From: CAMYMG01 sp038259455
Lineage (GTDB): Bacteria; Pseudomonadota; Alphaproteobacteria; Rhizobiales; Rhizobiaceae
NCBI GenBank assembly: GCA_038259455.1
Contig: JBBSOT010000082.1
Span: forward strand, 1 to 15,248
DNA length: 15,248 nucleotides
Direction of reading: 5' to 3'
Of this stretch, positions 1 to 6,023 are shown piece by piece. The notes beneath the pieces were generated by a model. That model did not search any database, had not been told where the DNA came from, and worked only from the letters and a program-made list of their open reading frames with translations. Position 1 is the stretch's first letter. Every line of letters starts with the position of its first letter. Both the position numbers and the translations under genes were made by a program.

Positions 1-893
1 GCCATCAGGCCGAGCATCAGCCCGAGAAGCGCGGCACCTTGTCCCGTGTGCAGCATGTAGACCGTCTCGGAAGCATGTTCCCAGCCGCTCAGGTCGGACC
101 AGCCGAGCGTTGCTACGGTGCCTTGGTCAAGATAGCCCGTGCCGCTGTTGGTCTTGAGCGTGAAGACGTCGGTCGAGTCGCCCGGATAGGGAAAGCTGAG
201 TTCACGCAGGACGGAGACCGGGGTCGAGGCGAGCGTGGACATCCCCGCCAAGGGTGCACCCGTCCGACCGCTCACCGTGGATGTCAGTTTCGGGACAACG
301 GCCTGGTCCGGGAGGAATCCGAAGGTAGAGGCCGTCATCCAGAGGGCGGTCGCCGAGGACAGCAGCAGTCCGGCCACGGCAATGCGCGCCACCTCGACAT
401 GGATACGCCCCGGCAGGGAGCCGCGCAGCGGGGCGAACCACCGCCGCCAGCCGCCGACGCGGCGCGCGATCAGCATGATACCTGATATGGAAAGCAGGAG
501 CATCGCGGTCGCCCCAATGGCCGAGACGATGCGCCCCGTATCGTCAAGGAACAGCGAGCGGTGCAGGGTGGTCAGCCAGCGCTCGACCGGGTTCGGGTCG
601 GCGGAGGCTGCGCCTGCGCCCGTAGCCGGATCTATCACGGCCGAGCCCGGCGTGCCGTTGTCGAACCAGTAGGCGGTGATGCGTCCCGAGGGAGCGCGCT
701 TGATCTGCTCCACTCCCGGATAGGCAATCTGGATACGGGTCGCCAGGTCGCCCACACTGAGAGAGGCGTCAGCCTGCGGTGCCCCCAGCCGCTCCGCAGC
801 CGGGAACACCGAAAGGGCACCTCCGCTCACCGCGAGCAGGGTGACCAGGGCCAGAGCCACAAGACCGGGCCAACGGTGAAGAGCACGGGTCAT
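1..893 (-). CDS. PepSY-associated transmembrane protein (3' end beyond the window)
   Basis: 297 complete codons are visible, with the C-terminus cut off by the left edge. The ATG at 893-891 has a GAGGA ribosome binding site about 8 nt upstream and lies 11 nt after the DUF2271 stop, so the two are probably co-transcribed. The protein opens with LHRWPG followed by a membrane segment (about residues 9-31), then a periplasmic PepSY-like stretch (about 45-105), an LHRSLF motif, a second membrane segment (about 123-144), a third (about 168-190), a second periplasmic region, and the start of a fourth segment after MLHTGQG. His6, His111, His165 and His282 lie near membrane ends, as in PepSY_TM proteins thought to move electrons or bind haem. 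In related proteins this part is often fused to flavodoxin/reductase domains; whether that is so here cannot be seen. A role in envelope redox or metal reduction is inference. Confidence 0.85.
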   Translation of the reverse strand, partial: MTRALHRWPGLVALALVTLLAVSGGALSVFPAAERLGAPQADASLSVGDLATRIQIAYPGVEQIKRAPSGRITAYWFDNGTPGSAVIDPATGAGAASADPNPVERWLTTLHRSLFLDDTGRIVSAIGATAMLLLSISGIMLIARRVGGWRRWFAPLRGSLPGRIHVEVARIAVAGLLLSSATALWMTASTFGFLPDQAVVPKLTSTVSGRTGAPLAGMSTLASTPVSVLRELSFPYPGDSTDVFTLKTNSGTGYLDQGTVATLGWSDLSGWEHASETVYMLHTGQGAALLGLMLGLM

Positions 894-904
894 GGCCTGG
901 GTCC

Positions 905-1375
905 TCACATGCCGAAAGCGAAGGTGGCAATGTAGCGGCGGCCCTTCGCGGTCTGGCCTGCGCTCCCGGCAGTCAATGGCACGGCGACTTCGTTCGGACT
1001 GTCGCGCATGTCCTCGACGGCCGCATCGACATGCAGCGTGTAGCCCGCGTCGAAGAGGGCATCGGCGAGGTCGAGCGTGATTTCCAGCGTCCGTCCCGAG
1101 CTCACGCTCGCTCCGGTGATCCCATTGATCTCCGCGCTATTGCCGCCCGTGGCGCGGTACCAGTCACTCAGATGCTCGTAGTATTTGGATTTGCCACCCG
1201 CCATCCAGAGCGTCCCGGCATAGGCCCCTTTTGGATCGGTCACATAGATGGCGAGGTAGGCGCCCTGGCCACCGTAGTTGCTCAAGGTGGTCGTCAGGGT
1301 CACCGGCCGCGCCATCGCGATGCCGGGAAGCGTCAGCGCAGTGGTGAGCGCCAAGGCGGCGAGAGTCTTTTTCAT
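905..1375 (-). CDS. Secreted DUF2271 domain protein
   Basis: 156 aa. A clear signal peptide (MKKT start, hydrophobic core, likely cleavage after AMA at about residue 22) sends it to the periplasm. The remainder matches my knowledge of DUF2271: a beta-rich domain with an N-terminal VTLTTTLSNYGGQGAYLAIYV strand region, a central YEHLSDWYRATGG segment, and GASVSSGRTLEITLDLAD, ending in a short beta strand (IATFAFGM). The start is supported by TGGAGA about 7 nt upstream. It sits 32 nt after the acidic-protein gene and 11 nt before the PepSY-TM gene, giving a three-gene operon. DUF2271 genes are commonly found beside PepSY-associated membrane proteins. The biochemical function of the family is unknown; partnership with the membrane protein in periplasmic redox chemistry is inference. 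Confidence 0.85.
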   Translation of the reverse strand: MKKTLAALALTTALTLPGIAMARPVTLTTTLSNYGGQGAYLAIYVTDPKGAYAGTLWMAGGKSKYYEHLSDWYRATGGNSAEINGITGASVSSGRTLEITLDLADALFDAGYTLHVDAAVEDMRDSPNEVAVPLTAGSAGQTAKGRRYIATFAFGM

Positions 1376-1407
1376 GACAGTCTCCAGGGTTTGCGGCTGG
1401 TTGCGGC

Positions 1408-1782
1408 TCAGTTCACTTTGATCTTCGGTGCCGCGCCATTTCCGAACAGGCCATTGTTCGGCGGGATAACGGTACCCGTCTGGGCGGGACCGGCGGCAGC
1501 GCCTGTGGAGCCCTGGCCTTCGCCATCGTCGTCGTCTTCTTCGTCGCTGTCGTCATCATCGTCGTCGTCATCCTCGCTTCGGCTCATGCGACGCCCCTCA
1601 TCATCGTCTGAGCGGCCATCGTCGCTGACCAACAGGGAATGCGCGCTCCCACTGGAGGAATCCTCCGTCGCGTGTCGCGATGCCTGCGACTGCGGAGCGT
1701 CATGCATCACGCTCCAGGCTGGAATTGCGAAGCCGAGCGTCAGCGCGGTCGATGCAAGCAGGATTGCAGATGTCGTTTTCAT
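1408..1782 (-). CDS. Secreted Asp/Glu-rich low-complexity protein
   Basis: 124 aa. A signal peptide covers about residues 1-24 (MKTTSAILLA start, ending PAWS). The mature part is hydrophilic and probably unstructured, with a strongly acidic block at about residues 59-90 that includes nine acidic residues in a row after RS (Glu70 plus eight Asp), followed by a Gly/Ala/Pro-rich linker and an unusual C-terminus (GLFGNGAAPKIKVN). An AAAGGAGA ribosome binding site lies about 9 nt before the ATG. It is first in an operon with DUF2271 and the PepSY-TM protein and has its own candidate operator at 1856-1874. Polyacidic periplasmic proteins can bind divalent cations, so metal or calcium buffering is a reasonable guess, but no catalytic domain is recognisable. 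The long open frame on the opposite strand is a by-product of the repetitive GAC/GAT codons. Confidence 0.75.
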   Translation of the reverse strand: MKTTSAILLASTALTLGFAIPAWSVMHDAPQSQASRHATEDSSSGSAHSLLVSDDGRSDDDEGRRMSRSEDDDDDDDDSDEEDDDDGEGQGSTGAAAGPAQTGTVIPPNNGLFGNGAAPKIKVN

Positions 1783-1855
1783 AGCCGGGTCTCCTTTGTG
1801 ATCGCTCCTTTCTGGAGGTGGCGCCTGATCCCTTCCTGACGGACATGAACTTTCT

Positions 1856-1874
1856 GCTTCAGCTTGCCGTCAGG
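1856..1874 (-). promoter_or_regulatory. Candidate response-regulator operator, site C
   Basis: Read on the minus strand this is CCTGACGGCAAGCTGAAGC, a direct repeat CTGA(C/A) with 11-bp phasing. It matches site A (2313-2331) at 17 of 19 positions. Its 3' end lies 73 nt before the ATG of the acidic-protein gene, in the same orientation as that gene. Binding by the adjacent OmpR-family regulator is inferred from the direct-repeat architecture and proximity. Confidence 0.65.
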
Positions 1875-1950
1875 AATCGAAAAGCCCCGCCGCAATGGCG
1901 AGGCCTTGAAGAACCGAGAGCAGCGATAAGGTAAGTCGGGAGATTGGCTA

Positions 1951-2265
1951 TCAGCCTTCCTCGTCGGCTCTTCCCCCACGATGCTGATCATCGTCGTCGT
2001 CACCGCGCTCGATCTCCAGTATCTCAAGGGTGGCGGGATGAATCGTCGCCTCGATCCGCTGTCCCTGCGCATCGGCGCCTTCGATCTCGTAGCAGCCGTC
2101 GTCGATCTTGATCCGTCGCACCGTCCAGCCTTGCTCCGCCGCCAGCGCCGCAACGGCTTCCTTCGGCTTCCAGTCGGCCATCGGCACAAAACAGTCGTCA
2201 TCGGCCATGGCACCTCCGACCGGGAATGCCGCAACAAATGCGAGAATTGTCAGGATGGGCCGCAT
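1951..2265 (-). CDS. Small secreted PepSY domain protein
   Basis: 104 aa with a signal peptide (about residues 1-21, cleavage after AMA). The mature protein is essentially one PepSY domain: DWKPKEAVAALAAEQGWTVRRI is the helix and first strand, and GCYEIEGADAQGQRIEATIHPATLEILEI supplies the typical YEIEG and HPxTGEIL-like strand pair. Cys25 and Cys58 could form a disulfide. The tail is acidic (five Asp followed by QH). GGAG lies about 10 nt before the ATG. It is transcribed divergently from the response regulator across a 144-bp region with two candidate operators, and is separated from the acidic-protein gene by 168 nt carrying site C, so it probably has its own transcript. PepSY proteins are usually inhibitory or sensory; acting as a ligand or modulator for the nearby kinase is an inference from position only. 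Confidence 0.85.
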   Translation of the reverse strand: MRPILTILAFVAAFPVGGAMADDDCFVPMADWKPKEAVAALAAEQGWTVRRIKIDDGCYEIEGADAQGQRIEATIHPATLEILEIERGDDDDDQHRGGRADEEG

Positions 2266-2312
2266 GGCGCATTACTCCATTCGAGAACTTGACGGCGACC
2301 CTGCATGGCGAA

Positions 2313-2331
2313 CCTGACAGCAACCTGAAGC
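2313..2331 (+). promoter_or_regulatory. Candidate response-regulator operator, site A
   Basis: CCTGACAGCAACCTGAAGC sits within an 11-bp tandem repeat, AACCTGACAGC followed by AACCTGAAGCC (2311-2332). OmpR/PhoB-family regulators bind head-to-tail as dimers to such 10-11 bp-phased direct repeats. The 3' end is 78 nt before the response regulator ATG and in the same orientation, which suggests autoregulation of the two-component operon. Confidence 0.7.
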
Positions 2332-2344
2332 CAACCCCTTCTTG

Positions 2345-2363
2345 CCTTCAGCACCCTGTCAGG
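2345..2363 (-). promoter_or_regulatory. Candidate response-regulator operator, site B
   Basis: On the minus strand this reads CCTGACAGGGTGCTGAAGG. It keeps both half-sites of sites A and C (CCTGAC and CTGAAG at the same 11-bp phase) while the inner bases differ, giving 14 of 19 identities to site A. It faces the PepSY gene, with 79 nt between its 3' end and that gene's ATG. Sites A and B together form an inverted pair in the divergent promoter region, sharing the 8-bp arms CCTGACAG and CTGTCAGG. Confidence 0.6.
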
Positions 2364-2409
2364 AACCGCCGATACCAAGAGGCCGAGGCCGGAGAAGGCG
2401 CTTTTCTCA

Positions 2410-3069
2410 ATGCGAATACTGCTTATCGAAGATGACATTGTGCTCGGCGACGCAGTGCGCGCCCAGATCGCAGCGGACGCCCACTCGGTCGACTGGGTCA
2501 GCCGAATCGACGCTGCGCGCGATGCAATGGCGACGGCCGCCTACGACCTGATTCTCCTGGACCTGATGCTGCCCGACGGCCGGGGCATCGGCTTGCTCAA
2601 AGCCCTGAGGTTGGCCGGAGATGTCACACCGGTGATCATCCTGACCGCCCTCGACCAGGTCTCGGACAGGATCGAGGGCCTCAGGGCCGGAGCCGACGAC
2701 TATCTGGTAAAGCCATTCGACCTGGACGAACTTTCAGCGCGGATCGGTTCCGTCGCCCGACGCTATTCAGGCAATCCCAATCCGATCATCCGGCACCACG
2801 GCCTCGACATCGACATCGCACGCAGAAGCGTGCACCGCGACGGGAAGGCCGTGCAGTTGACAGCCCGCGAGTGGGCGCTTCTCGACGCGTTCCTGACGCG
2901 CCCGGGCCAGCTTCTTTCCAAGCCGCAATTGGAGGAAAAGCTCTACGACTTCGGCGCGGAGATCGAGAGCAACACGATCGAGGTCCATGTCAGTCGTCTT
3001 CGCAAGAAGCTTGGCACCGATCTCATCGAGACCGAGCGGGGGCTCGGCTACAGGCTGGCTCAGGCATGA
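2410..3069 (+). CDS. OmpR/PhoB-family response regulator (QseB/PmrA-like)
   Basis: 219 aa, full length for the family. The receiver domain (about 1-112) has the acidic pair Asp8/Asp9, the phosphoacceptor Asp51 in LILLDLMLPDGRG, Thr79 and Lys101 (KPF). A winged-helix DNA-binding domain follows (about 127-217), with RSVHRDGKAVQLTAREWALLDAFL and the recognition region SNTIEVHVSRLRKKLG, ending in the ETERGLGYRL wing. GGAGAAGG lies 11 nt before the ATG. Its TGA overlaps the kinase ATG (ATGA at 3066-3069), so the two are translationally coupled. The divergent PepSY gene and three matching direct-repeat sites nearby are its most likely targets. The family assignment is firm; the stimulus is unknown, and the closest characterised relatives respond to metals, antimicrobial peptides or organic acids. 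Confidence 0.95.
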   Translation: MRILLIEDDIVLGDAVRAQIAADAHSVDWVSRIDAARDAMATAAYDLILLDLMLPDGRGIGLLKALRLAGDVTPVIILTALDQVSDRIEGLRAGADDYLVKPFDLDELSARIGSVARRYSGNPNPIIRHHGLDIDIARRSVHRDGKAVQLTAREWALLDAFLTRPGQLLSKPQLEEKLYDFGAEIESNTIEVHVSRLRKKLGTDLIETERGLGYRLAQA

Positions 3070-4430
3070 GGACTCCCGAAAGCCTGCAGGGAAGGCTTCT
3101 CCTATCGCTTGGAGCAGTCCTGCTCGTGTCATGGATCGGCGCGTCCTGGTTAACAGCCGTCCTGCTGAGGCACGAAATCGAGGAAGTGTTTGACTCCTCG
3201 CTGCAGGAGACGGCCCAGCGCCTGCTCCCGCTCGCAGTCCTCGACATCGTCGGTCGGGAGGATGGTGACACCGCAAGCCAGAGGCTGGGAGCGATCCGCA
3301 GCCATGACGAGATATTCACCTATGTGGTTCGAGACGACAAGGGTGAGGTCCTGCTCCGGTCACACGCTGCCGACCTCTCCAACTTCCCACCTTACGGGGA
3401 AGCCGGCTTCGACCGGACCGCAACGCACCGACTTTACAGTGAGGAAGCCCTGCAGGGCACCATCCGCATCACGGTGGCGAAGTCAGTGGCACATCAGGAT
3501 GCGGTCATCCGTGAAATGCAGATGGGACTGGGGCTTCCTCTCCTGTTCGTGATACCCGCCGCCTTCGCGGCTGTCGCTCTCGCGGTGAGACAAAGCACGC
3601 GATCGTTGCGTGCGTTCGGGGATCAACTGGAGACGCGAAACGAAAAGGACCTCACACCTGTCGCCTCCGGAAACCTGCCAACCGAGGTAGCGCCGCTGGC
3701 GGCTACCATGAACGCGCTGATGGAGAGGCTCCGGGAGGCCTTTGACGCGGAGCGAAGCCTTGCGACTGACACGGCCCACGAACTCAGGACTCCGCTTGCC
3801 GGAGCGATCGCACAGGCCCAGCGTATCCAGAAGGAAACCGCGGAACCGCAGACAGCGCAGCGCGGAGCCGACATCGAGGCTACGCTCAAGCGGCTCACAG
3901 CGCGCGCGGAGCGGCTCATGCAACTGGCGCGCGCGGAAGGCGGGCGGTTGAATGCGGATCAGGCGTCCGACCTTCGCGATGTACTGGAACTCGTGATCGG
4001 AGATATGCGCCGCAACGAGCCGGACGGGCGCATCGCGTTGATCCTTCCCAACACCCCTGTCCTCTCGAAAGCCAACCCCGACGCGGTCGGAATCGTCTGT
4101 CGCAACCTTGTCGACAACGCGCTTCGGCACGGAAGTCAGTCGTCGCCTGTCGACGTTTCCCTCTCTCTCGATGGGGTTCTCACGGTGTCAAATGATGGGC
4201 CCGTCGTCCCGGCTCAGACACTGGCAAGGATGGGGGACCGCTTCGAGCGCGGCACTACAATTGGCCACGGGAGTGGGATTGGTCTTTCAATAGTCTCGAC
4301 GATCGCAGCCCGCATGGGCAGCAGCTTGCATCTGCGCTCGCCACGCCCCCATAGCCAGAGCGGATTTGAGGCCAATGTCCTGTTGGCCGGAGGGCAAGGA
4401 AAGCAGGAACGCACCAGTTCGCGAGAATGA
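3066..4430 (+). CDS. Two-component sensor histidine kinase
   Basis: 454 aa from the ATG at 3066, which overlaps the regulator stop; the frame is open further upstream but that part lies inside the regulator gene. Two membrane segments (about 10-34 and 153-174) bracket a periplasmic sensor of about 118 residues, with YVVRDDKGEVLLRS at about 86-99 as seen in QseC/PmrB-type kinases. A HAMP-like linker follows (about 175-228). The dimerisation domain carries the phosphoacceptor His238 in DTAHELRTPLA, and the ATPase domain shows the N-box NLVDNALRHG (347-356) and the G-box GHGSGIGLSIV (400-410). It should autophosphorylate and pass phosphate to Asp51 of the partner regulator. The sensor region has no domain I can name. 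Proximity to secreted PepSY and acidic proteins suggests that it reads an envelope or metal condition, which is inference. Confidence 0.94.
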   Translation: MRTPESLQGRLLLSLGAVLLVSWIGASWLTAVLLRHEIEEVFDSSLQETAQRLLPLAVLDIVGREDGDTASQRLGAIRSHDEIFTYVVRDDKGEVLLRSHAADLSNFPPYGEAGFDRTATHRLYSEEALQGTIRITVAKSVAHQDAVIREMQMGLGLPLLFVIPAAFAAVALAVRQSTRSLRAFGDQLETRNEKDLTPVASGNLPTEVAPLAATMNALMERLREAFDAERSLATDTAHELRTPLAGAIAQAQRIQKETAEPQTAQRGADIEATLKRLTARAERLMQLARAEGGRLNADQASDLRDVLELVIGDMRRNEPDGRIALILPNTPVLSKANPDAVGIVCRNLVDNALRHGSQSSPVDVSLSLDGVLTVSNDGPVVPAQTLARMGDRFERGTTIGHGSGIGLSIVSTIAARMGSSLHLRSPRPHSQSGFEANVLLAGGQGKQERTSSRE

Positions 4431-4486
4431 CGCGCAGAGAGACATTCAACGTCAGCGCGACATTTGCTGATGATGACGGCGGTGCG

Positions 4487-4501
4487 GACTACTCAGTAGT
4501 C
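4487..4501. terminator. Short perfect hairpin downstream of the kinase gene
   Basis: GACTAC-TCA-GTAGTC is a 6-bp stem with a 3-nt loop, 56 nt after the kinase stop. It is followed by only two T residues, so it is a weak candidate for intrinsic termination and could equally be a chance palindrome or a protein-binding site. Confidence 0.25.
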
Positions 4502-4580
4502 TTGCCGACGAAGTGCTAATACGATGCCTCGGCAGCCGCCATCGTTGTGTGCGCCGTTCCGACGCGGTGGTTGGGGGAGC

Positions 4581-4721
4581 TTAAACTGTATAGAGTTTCA
4601 GCGGCTTGACCCCAGTGATTTTGATATTGTGGTGCGCACCAGCGAGAACGATAACTGCAGTCCCTGGTTCGATCTCACTGAGGTGCGAGCGAATGGAGAT
4701 GTCGGGTATGCTGAGCAACAT
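4581..4721 (-). CDS. Possible 46-aa peptide or gene remnant
   Basis: An in-frame ATG at 4721-4719 opens a 46-residue product, with a core at about residues 18-44 (EPGTAVIVLAGAHHNIKITG then VKPLKLY) that looks protein-like: alternating hydrophobic strands, a Gly/His turn and normal codon use. The frame is open further upstream and could extend into the end of the Crp/Fnr gene, but the upstream part is Pro/Trp/Asn-rich and unconvincing. There is no strong ribosome binding site. I do not recognise the family. It may be the truncated C-terminus of a decayed gene, a genuine small protein, or chance. Confidence 0.25.
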   Translation of the reverse strand: MLLSIPDISIRSHLSEIEPGTAVIVLAGAHHNIKITGVKPLKLYTV

Positions 4722-4806
4722 GGGTCTTCTACACAAGTCGGACTCTCCCTGAAATCCGGCTCCAGGGTTCGGAGCGCCGTGGTTAGGCTTCCACCAATCC
4801 GACGCG

Positions 4807-5556
4807 TCAGTTGAGCAGCGGTCGGTCCTGATCGAGATAGGTGGTGTCAAAATCGACTGCCGTCACCAGCGCGTCGAAATTGTCGAAGGTCACGCGCCCT
4901 TTCTTGAACGTCAGCAGACCCTCTTCGCGCAGTTCGCGCAGGACCCGGTTGATGTGCACCGCGGTCAGGCCCAATGCATCCGCCAGCAGATACTGGGACA
5001 AAGGACAGTCATAGCCCTCATTTGTCCCAAGCCCGACGAGCTTTAGCCTCGACCCCAGCTCGAGAAGGAAATGGGCAGTGCGTTCCAGTGCGGTCCTGCG
5101 TCCCAGATTGACCAGATGTTCAACCACCATTGCCTCGTCCCGCGATGCTGCCCAAAGCACGGCAGTCGCCAGTTTCGGGGTCTGGCCGAATGCCTGCAAA
5201 AGATCGCGCGCGTGAATTTCCGACGCTTCGACAGTGGTGATGGGTTCGGCACTGTGGTCGGCAGTCCTGAAGAGAATGGATCTCAATCCAAGGAAATCGC
5301 CGGGAATCTGGAAGTCGACGATCTGGCGGCTGCCGCTACGCTGGATCTTGTATGAGCACACCCATCCCGAAGCGAGGATGTAGGCGGATTGACCAGACTG
5401 TCCCTGCAAGACCAGATCGCGTCCCGGAAAAAAGCTCCTGCGCCGCCGATGGAGGTCCTCAAGAACCGCCAATTCCGTCTCCGACAAAGCGACAAATGAG
5501 CCCAGTTTACGAGCGATGGAACTTCCCTGGATAGTCATCAGACTGGATTTTTCCAT
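4807..5556 (-). CDS. Crp/Fnr-family transcriptional regulator
   Basis: 249 aa. An N-terminal cyclic-nucleotide-type beta barrel (about 20-125) is recognisable from GRDLVLQGQSGQSAYILASGWV and IVDFQIPGDFLG. A long dimerisation helix (about 128-170) and a winged helix-turn-helix (about 185-225, LSQYLLADALGLTAVHINRVLRELREEGLL) follow. There is no Cys cluster for an iron-sulfur centre; only Cys67 and Cys184 are present. In the recognition helix the residues aligned with Glu209, Ser212 and Arg213 of FNR are Val200, Asn203 and Arg204, so its operator probably differs from the classical TTGAT-N4-ATCAA. GGAGG lies only 2 nt before the ATG, which is unusually tight. It is transcribed away from the 78-aa gene over a region with a 16-nt palindrome and an 11-bp inverted repeat. 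Ligand unknown. Confidence 0.92.
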   Translation of the reverse strand: MEKSSLMTIQGSSIARKLGSFVALSETELAVLEDLHRRRRSFFPGRDLVLQGQSGQSAYILASGWVCSYKIQRSGSRQIVDFQIPGDFLGLRSILFRTADHSAEPITTVEASEIHARDLLQAFGQTPKLATAVLWAASRDEAMVVEHLVNLGRRTALERTAHFLLELGSRLKLVGLGTNEGYDCPLSQYLLADALGLTAVHINRVLRELREEGLLTFKKGRVTFDNFDALVTAVDFDTTYLDQDRPLLN

Positions 5557-5566
5557 AGCCTCCGAG

Positions 5567-5582
5567 ACAGCGATTTCGCTGT
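5567..5582. promoter_or_regulatory. 16-nt palindrome just upstream of the Crp/Fnr gene
   Basis: ACAGCGA-TT-TCGCTGT is a perfect dyad with a 2-nt centre, 10 nt upstream of the Crp/Fnr start codon. Its position, between promoter and start, would suit an autorepression operator. In the transcript it would form a 7-bp stem next to the ribosome binding site, so it could instead act at the RNA level. Confidence 0.4.
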
Positions 5583-5589
5583 GAAAAAA

Positions 5590-5665
5590 GTCGCTACTTG
5601 ACGCAAATCGACCGGAGGCTGCTCTCGCTCAGTTTTGTATAGGTCGTTTCAGGCCAAGTAGCGAC
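5590..5665. repeat. Perfect 11-bp inverted repeat in the divergent promoter region
   Basis: GTCGCTACTTG at 5590-5600 and its exact complement CAAGTAGCGAC at 5655-5665 are separated by 54 nt. Both lie between the Crp/Fnr gene and the 78-aa gene and flank the likely -10 region of both (TGTATA at 5636-5641, TATACA on the minus strand). Paired distant half-sites of this kind can support DNA looping or shared control of divergent promoters. They do not resemble insertion-sequence ends in context. Confidence 0.5.
5598..5611 (+). promoter_or_regulatory. Degenerate FNR/FixK-like box
   Basis: TTGAC-GCAA-ATCGA differs from TTGAT-N4-ATCAA at one base in each half. If it sat at -41.5, transcription would begin near 5646, with a -10-like TTGTAT at 5635-5640, upstream of the 78-aa gene starting at 5722. 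It overlaps the left arm of the 11-bp inverted repeat. The match is imperfect, so the call is tentative. Confidence 0.4.
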
Positions 5666-5721
5666 ACGTTTGTTTATTCAGGAAGCGCCGAGCCTTCCCG
5701 GCGCCGCAAGGGATCGTTCCT

Positions 5722-5958
5722 ATGAGCCACCATTCCGACATTGCCGGCGAAGCAGCCCTGTCCATCTGCGAGTCGCTTCTTCTGGCGCTGAATGACCGCA
5801 ATGTTCTGCCGGAGAAAGAAATCATGGGAATTTTGCGCGACGCGGCAGCGGCCCATGAGGATCACCCCGGGGGTGACGGCAAAGCCGATTTTCATGCCGA
5901 GGTTGCCGCCCTGATCAACGCGATCATTAGTGGCGGAAATTCGGTGCGCAGGGGCTGA
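5722..5958 (+). CDS. Conserved small hypothetical protein
   Basis: 78 aa, soluble, predicted mostly helical with no signal peptide. Notable stretches are AALSICESLLLALNDRNVLPEKEIMGILRDAAAAHE and the C-terminal AEVAALINAIISGGNSVRRG. AAGGGA lies about 9 nt before the ATG. I recall similar short proteins (ICESLLLALND, INxIIxGGNSVR) in rhizobia and other alphaproteobacteria as unnamed conserved hypotheticals, with no function assigned. It is transcribed divergently from the Crp/Fnr gene and lies upstream of the DUF302 gene on the same strand. A 7-bp GC-rich dyad within it is explained by its His-Pro-Gly-Gly-Asp codons. Confidence 0.75.
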   Translation: MSHHSDIAGEAALSICESLLLALNDRNVLPEKEIMGILRDAAAAHEDHPGGDGKADFHAEVAALINAIISGGNSVRRG

Positions 5959-6023
5959 AGCGCCGCCTACCCATGCCTCGACGGTTCGAGCTGCGATGCC
6001 CGCGTCAAACTGCGCAAGTCTGC

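Larger units (their letters stand above)
4431..4806. other. Gene-poor stretch between the kinase and the Crp/Fnr gene
   Basis: 376 nt with no confidently coding gene. It contains a 15-nt hairpin (4487-4501) and a short minus-strand frame (4581-4721) that could encode a 46-aa peptide. Base composition is less GC-biased than in the flanking genes. I see no tRNA, insertion-sequence end or clear promoter here. Confidence 0.6.

Noticed and set aside
1527..1575. Trinucleotide-like GAC/GTC repeat
   Set aside because: It is not a separate repeat element; it encodes the polyacidic block of the secreted protein with mixed GAC, GAT and GAA/GAG codons.
1031..1801. 256-aa plus-strand open frame with a poly-Ser tract
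   Set aside because: It is antisense to the DUF2271 and acidic-protein genes; the Ser run is simply the complement of GAC/GAT codons, and both minus-strand genes have signal peptides and ribosome binding sites.
2288..2308. A possible fourth operator (TTGACGGCGACCCTG)
   Set aside because: The half-sites are degenerate and spaced 12 rather than 11 bp apart, so it does not fit the motif of the other three sites.
2871..3065. Upstream extension of the histidine kinase frame
   Set aside because: This stretch overlaps the DNA-binding domain of the response regulator. The ATG at 3066 in the ATGA overlap gives a normal N-terminus with a first membrane helix.
5867..5881. TCACCCC-G-GGGGTGA palindrome
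   Set aside because: It lies inside the 78-aa gene and is accounted for by the codons of His-Pro-Gly-Gly-Asp; a hairpin role is not needed.
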